Assembly: GCA_037968895.1 (NCBI GenBank)
Contig: JBBKWJ010000003.1
Location: 1 to 32,387, forward strand
DNA length: 32,387 nt
DNA from: JBBKWJ01 sp037968895
GTDB lineage: Bacteria > Actinomycetota > Acidimicrobiia > Acidimicrobiales > SZUA-35
Direction: 5' to 3'
Shown here: one piece after another, positions 30,875 to 32,387 of the stretch
Layout: every line of letters starts with the position of its first letter
Position numbering within the stretch: position 1 is the stretch's first letter
Made by a program: the position numbers and the translations under genes
Notes under the pieces: model-generated
What the model saw: the letters and a program-made list of their open reading frames with translations, nothing else
Database searches by the model: none
What the model was told of the DNA's origin: nothing

Positions 30875-31829
30875 GGCGCACGACGCTCGTCCTGCGCCAA
30901 TCGACCACGAAGCAATCGGCGCCGCCGTCAGGCTGTTGCGGGCTGGTGGTCTCGTGGCCATTCCGACCGAGACCGTCTACGGACTTGGCGCTGACGCAAC
31001 AAACGACGCTGCGGTCACTCGGATATTCGAAGCGAAGGGCCGGCCGGCTGGTCATCCGCTGATCGTCCACATTGGTGATGCATCGCAGGTTGTTGACTGG
31101 ACGACAAGCGCTGATTCGCGAATTGACTTGCTCGCCAAGCACTTCTGGCCCGGCCCCCTGACCCTCGTCGTGCCCCGGAATCAGAAGGTTTCTGACATAG
31201 CCGTTGGGGGTCTTGACACCGTTGCGTTGCGGGTTCCGGATCACCCGGTTGCTCTCGCACTGCTCGAAGCATTCGGCGGCGGCATCGCAGCGCCATCGGC
31301 GAACCGATATGGACGGGTCAGCCCGACGACACCCGCCCATGTTGCCGCTGATCTCGGAGATCGCGTCGACCTCATTCTGGAGGGTGGTTCAAGTGAGGTT
31401 GGCGTCGAGTCGACGATTGTTGAGGTCGTTGGTGCGACTGTGACTCTGCTGCGACCGGGCGGAATTTCGGTTACTCAGCTTGAAGACGTGCTTGGCGAAC
31501 CGGTGGTTGACGGTACGGCGACGGCGTCTCGGGCGTCGGGAATGATGGAGTCGCACTATGCCCCGAACGCCGCGCTGCGAGTTATCGAGGCCGAGCAACT
31601 GCCGCTGATCGCCGCAACATCAGCCGTCATCGTGCCATTCCCTACCCGGCGGCCGTTGTCGTGGTCGCTACCTGAGGATTCGGCTGGGTTTGCCGCCGGC
31701 TTGTACGCCGCAATGCGGGCGGCCGACGAGAGCGGTGTCGACGAGATTGCCGTGGTTTTGCCAAACCACGGGCCTCTATTGGCCGCGCTCATTGACCGAG
31801 TCGGCAAGGCAGCGGCCCCCCGCATTTAG
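30867..31829 (+). CDS. Threonylcarbamoyl-AMP synthase (Sua5 type)
   Basis: Makes threonylcarbamoyl-AMP for the t6A modification at position 37 of ANN-reading tRNAs. It has 320 residues from a GTG inside the mnmA 3' end (eight-base overlap). The YrdC domain shows AIPTETVYGLGADA (31-44), KGRPAGHPLIVH (57-68) and APSANRYGRVSPTT. SGMMESHYAPNAAL is the linker to the C-terminal Sua5 domain, which single-domain TsaC lacks. In mycobacteria sua5 sits near prfA-hemK; here it is with mnmA. A longer in-frame start at 30822 is rejected as it runs through mnmA. Confidence 0.94.
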   Translation: MTEAHDARPAPIDHEAIGAAVRLLRAGGLVAIPTETVYGLGADATNDAAVTRIFEAKGRPAGHPLIVHIGDASQVVDWTTSADSRIDLLAKHFWPGPLTLVVPRNQKVSDIAVGGLDTVALRVPDHPVALALLEAFGGGIAAPSANRYGRVSPTTPAHVAADLGDRVDLILEGGSSEVGVESTIVEVVGATVTLLRPGGISVTQLEDVLGEPVVDGTATASRASGMMESHYAPNAALRVIEAEQLPLIAATSAVIVPFPTRRPLSWSLPEDSAGFAAGLYAAMRAADESGVDEIAVVLPNHGPLLAALIDRVGKAAAPRI

Positions 31830-31847
31830 CGCCGCCGCCAAAACCCG

Positions 31848-31900
31848 CCGAACTGGTCCCGCTCCAACAGCCTCAGGCTGTTGGAGCGGGACCAGTTCGG
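31848..31900. repeat. 53-base perfect palindrome (26-1-26)
   Basis: The left arm runs 31848-31873 (CCGAACTGG...CAGCCT), the centre is C31874, and the right arm is 31875-31900. I checked every position by eye; all 26 pair. The next bases outward do not pair (G31847 and G31901). It lies between the ends of convergent genes, the usual site of a bidirectional terminator, but the arms are far longer than normal and the plus-strand exit has no T-run. On the minus strand the hairpin is followed by CGGGTTTTGG. It could also be an extragenic palindromic repeat or mobile-element remnant. Confidence 0.85.
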
Positions 31901-31928
31901 GAGAATGCGGGAGAATGCAGGCGAATGA
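31899..31928. repeat. 10-base tandem repeat, three units
   Basis: GGGAGAATGC (31899-31908) is repeated exactly at 31909-31918, and a third unit AGGCGAATGA (31919-31928) matches at 7 of 10 positions. The first unit overlaps the last two bases of the palindrome. The run ends seven bases before the stop of the minus-strand gene. Confidence 0.7.
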
Positions 31929-31934
31929 GGTGGC

Positions 31935-32387
31935 TTAACCGATGCTGATGCCGCGGGCGCGGGCTTCGTCGAGGACCCGGCCAGGCAACGTCGGCGAGAA
32001 GATCGCAAAGTTTGACGACTCGGTGACGACGGTTCGGCCCTTCTTGAGGGCGAACGGTACCGATTCGCTGAACTCGACGGCGAGCGCCAACCCCATGGAA
32101 CCTGCGGTCAGATCTATTGCATCGTCTACGTTTGCTGGCGACGGACCGAGCATGGGCCGTAGTCGTCGCTGCACGAGCATCGACTCGGCCATGGTCCAGA
32201 AGTCATGGATGACGAAACCGGCCGGGACGAATACGACCCAGCGGCGAGACAGTTGGTGCAACGCCGCCGCCATCCGGCTTGCGACCGCAACCCCGATGAT
32301 GGTGACAATGACCCCGCTTACGGCGTGGTCGGTCGCAAGGAGCAACGGGCCAGTCACGACGCCCGCAATGACGAGCACCCATGCGAG
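31935..32387 (-). CDS. Putative membrane protein (5' end beyond the window)
   Basis: The frame is open to the window edge (Leu-Ala-Trp before the GTG at 32378), so the true start is probably outside. About 150 residues are visible. Two hydrophobic spans (LVIAGVVTGPLLLATDHAVSG, then VIVTIIGVAVASRMAAAL) are followed by a soluble part with strand-like patterns: RRWVVFVPAGFVIHDFW, ESMLVQRRLRPMLGP, and VEFSESVPFALKKG. This could be a membrane-anchored PH-like or sensor domain, but I do not recognise it. The visible C-terminus ends LDEARARGISIG. Confidence 0.65.
   Translation of the reverse strand, partial: LAWVLVIAGVVTGPLLLATDHAVSGVIVTIIGVAVASRMAAALHQLSRRWVVFVPAGFVIHDFWTMAESMLVQRRLRPMLGPSPANVDDAIDLTAGSMGLALAVEFSESVPFALKKGRTVVTESSNFAIFSPTLPGRVLDEARARGISIG

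Noticed and set aside
1..32387. tRNA or rRNA genes, CRISPR arrays, insertion sequences, prophage
   Set aside because: No cloverleaf-like stretch, regularly spaced repeats, transposase or integrase motifs were seen in the gaps or coding regions.

Overview
The window looks like a core chromosomal segment of a high-GC actinobacterium. The best clue is gene order: hom-thrC-rho-rpmE-prfA-prmC, then glyA, a WecA-type transferase and the ATP synthase genes. This is the classic actinobacterial arrangement. Class Acidimicrobiia is my best guess (inference), from the separate b, b' and delta subunits rather than a b-delta fusion, the inserted rpiB-glyA pair, and the overall protein character. I see no rRNA, tRNA, insertion sequence, prophage or CRISPR array. 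No gap without a gene exceeds 300 bases.

Region 1 (1-11833, all plus strand) holds the 3' part of homoserine dehydrogenase, threonine synthase, a divergent Rho, zinc-free ribosomal protein L31, an unknown protein, a GNAT acetyltransferase, release factor 1 and its methyltransferase PrmC, a stand-alone cyclic-nucleotide-binding domain, ribose-5-phosphate isomerase B, serine hydroxymethyltransferase, and a lipid-linked sugar-phosphate transferase. Region 2 (11928-20121, plus) is a complete F1Fo ATP synthase operon: two small accessory membrane proteins, then a, c, b, b', delta, alpha, gamma, beta and epsilon, closed by a strong hairpin. The c subunit has a proton-type binding site. Alpha and gamma both carry extra C-terminal tails.

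Region 3 (20313-27340) is metabolic and accessory: class II fructose bisphosphatase (plus); an LD-carboxypeptidase and a PPK2 polyphosphate kinase (minus); a J-domain protein and an alpha/beta hydrolase (plus), whose start lies only 17 bases from the PPK2 start; a single-span small protein coupled to an MFS transporter (minus); and the mutase chaperone MeaB (plus). Region 4 (27453-32387) has MscL and a methyltransferase (minus), then a tightly overlapped tRNA-modification operon (cysteine desulfurase, MnmA, Sua5/TsaC; plus). It ends with a 53-base perfect palindrome, a short tandem repeat, and an incomplete membrane protein (minus).

The items most worth a second look are the Rho with substitutions at several normally near-invariant RNA-loop residues, the paired alpha/gamma tails, the 26-1-26 palindrome, the crowded PPK2/J-protein divergent start, and the MFS protein with a long cytoplasmic N-terminus. 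I did not find an obviously new multi-gene system; most of the window is conserved housekeeping. Family calls rest on motif recognition from memory, not on searches.
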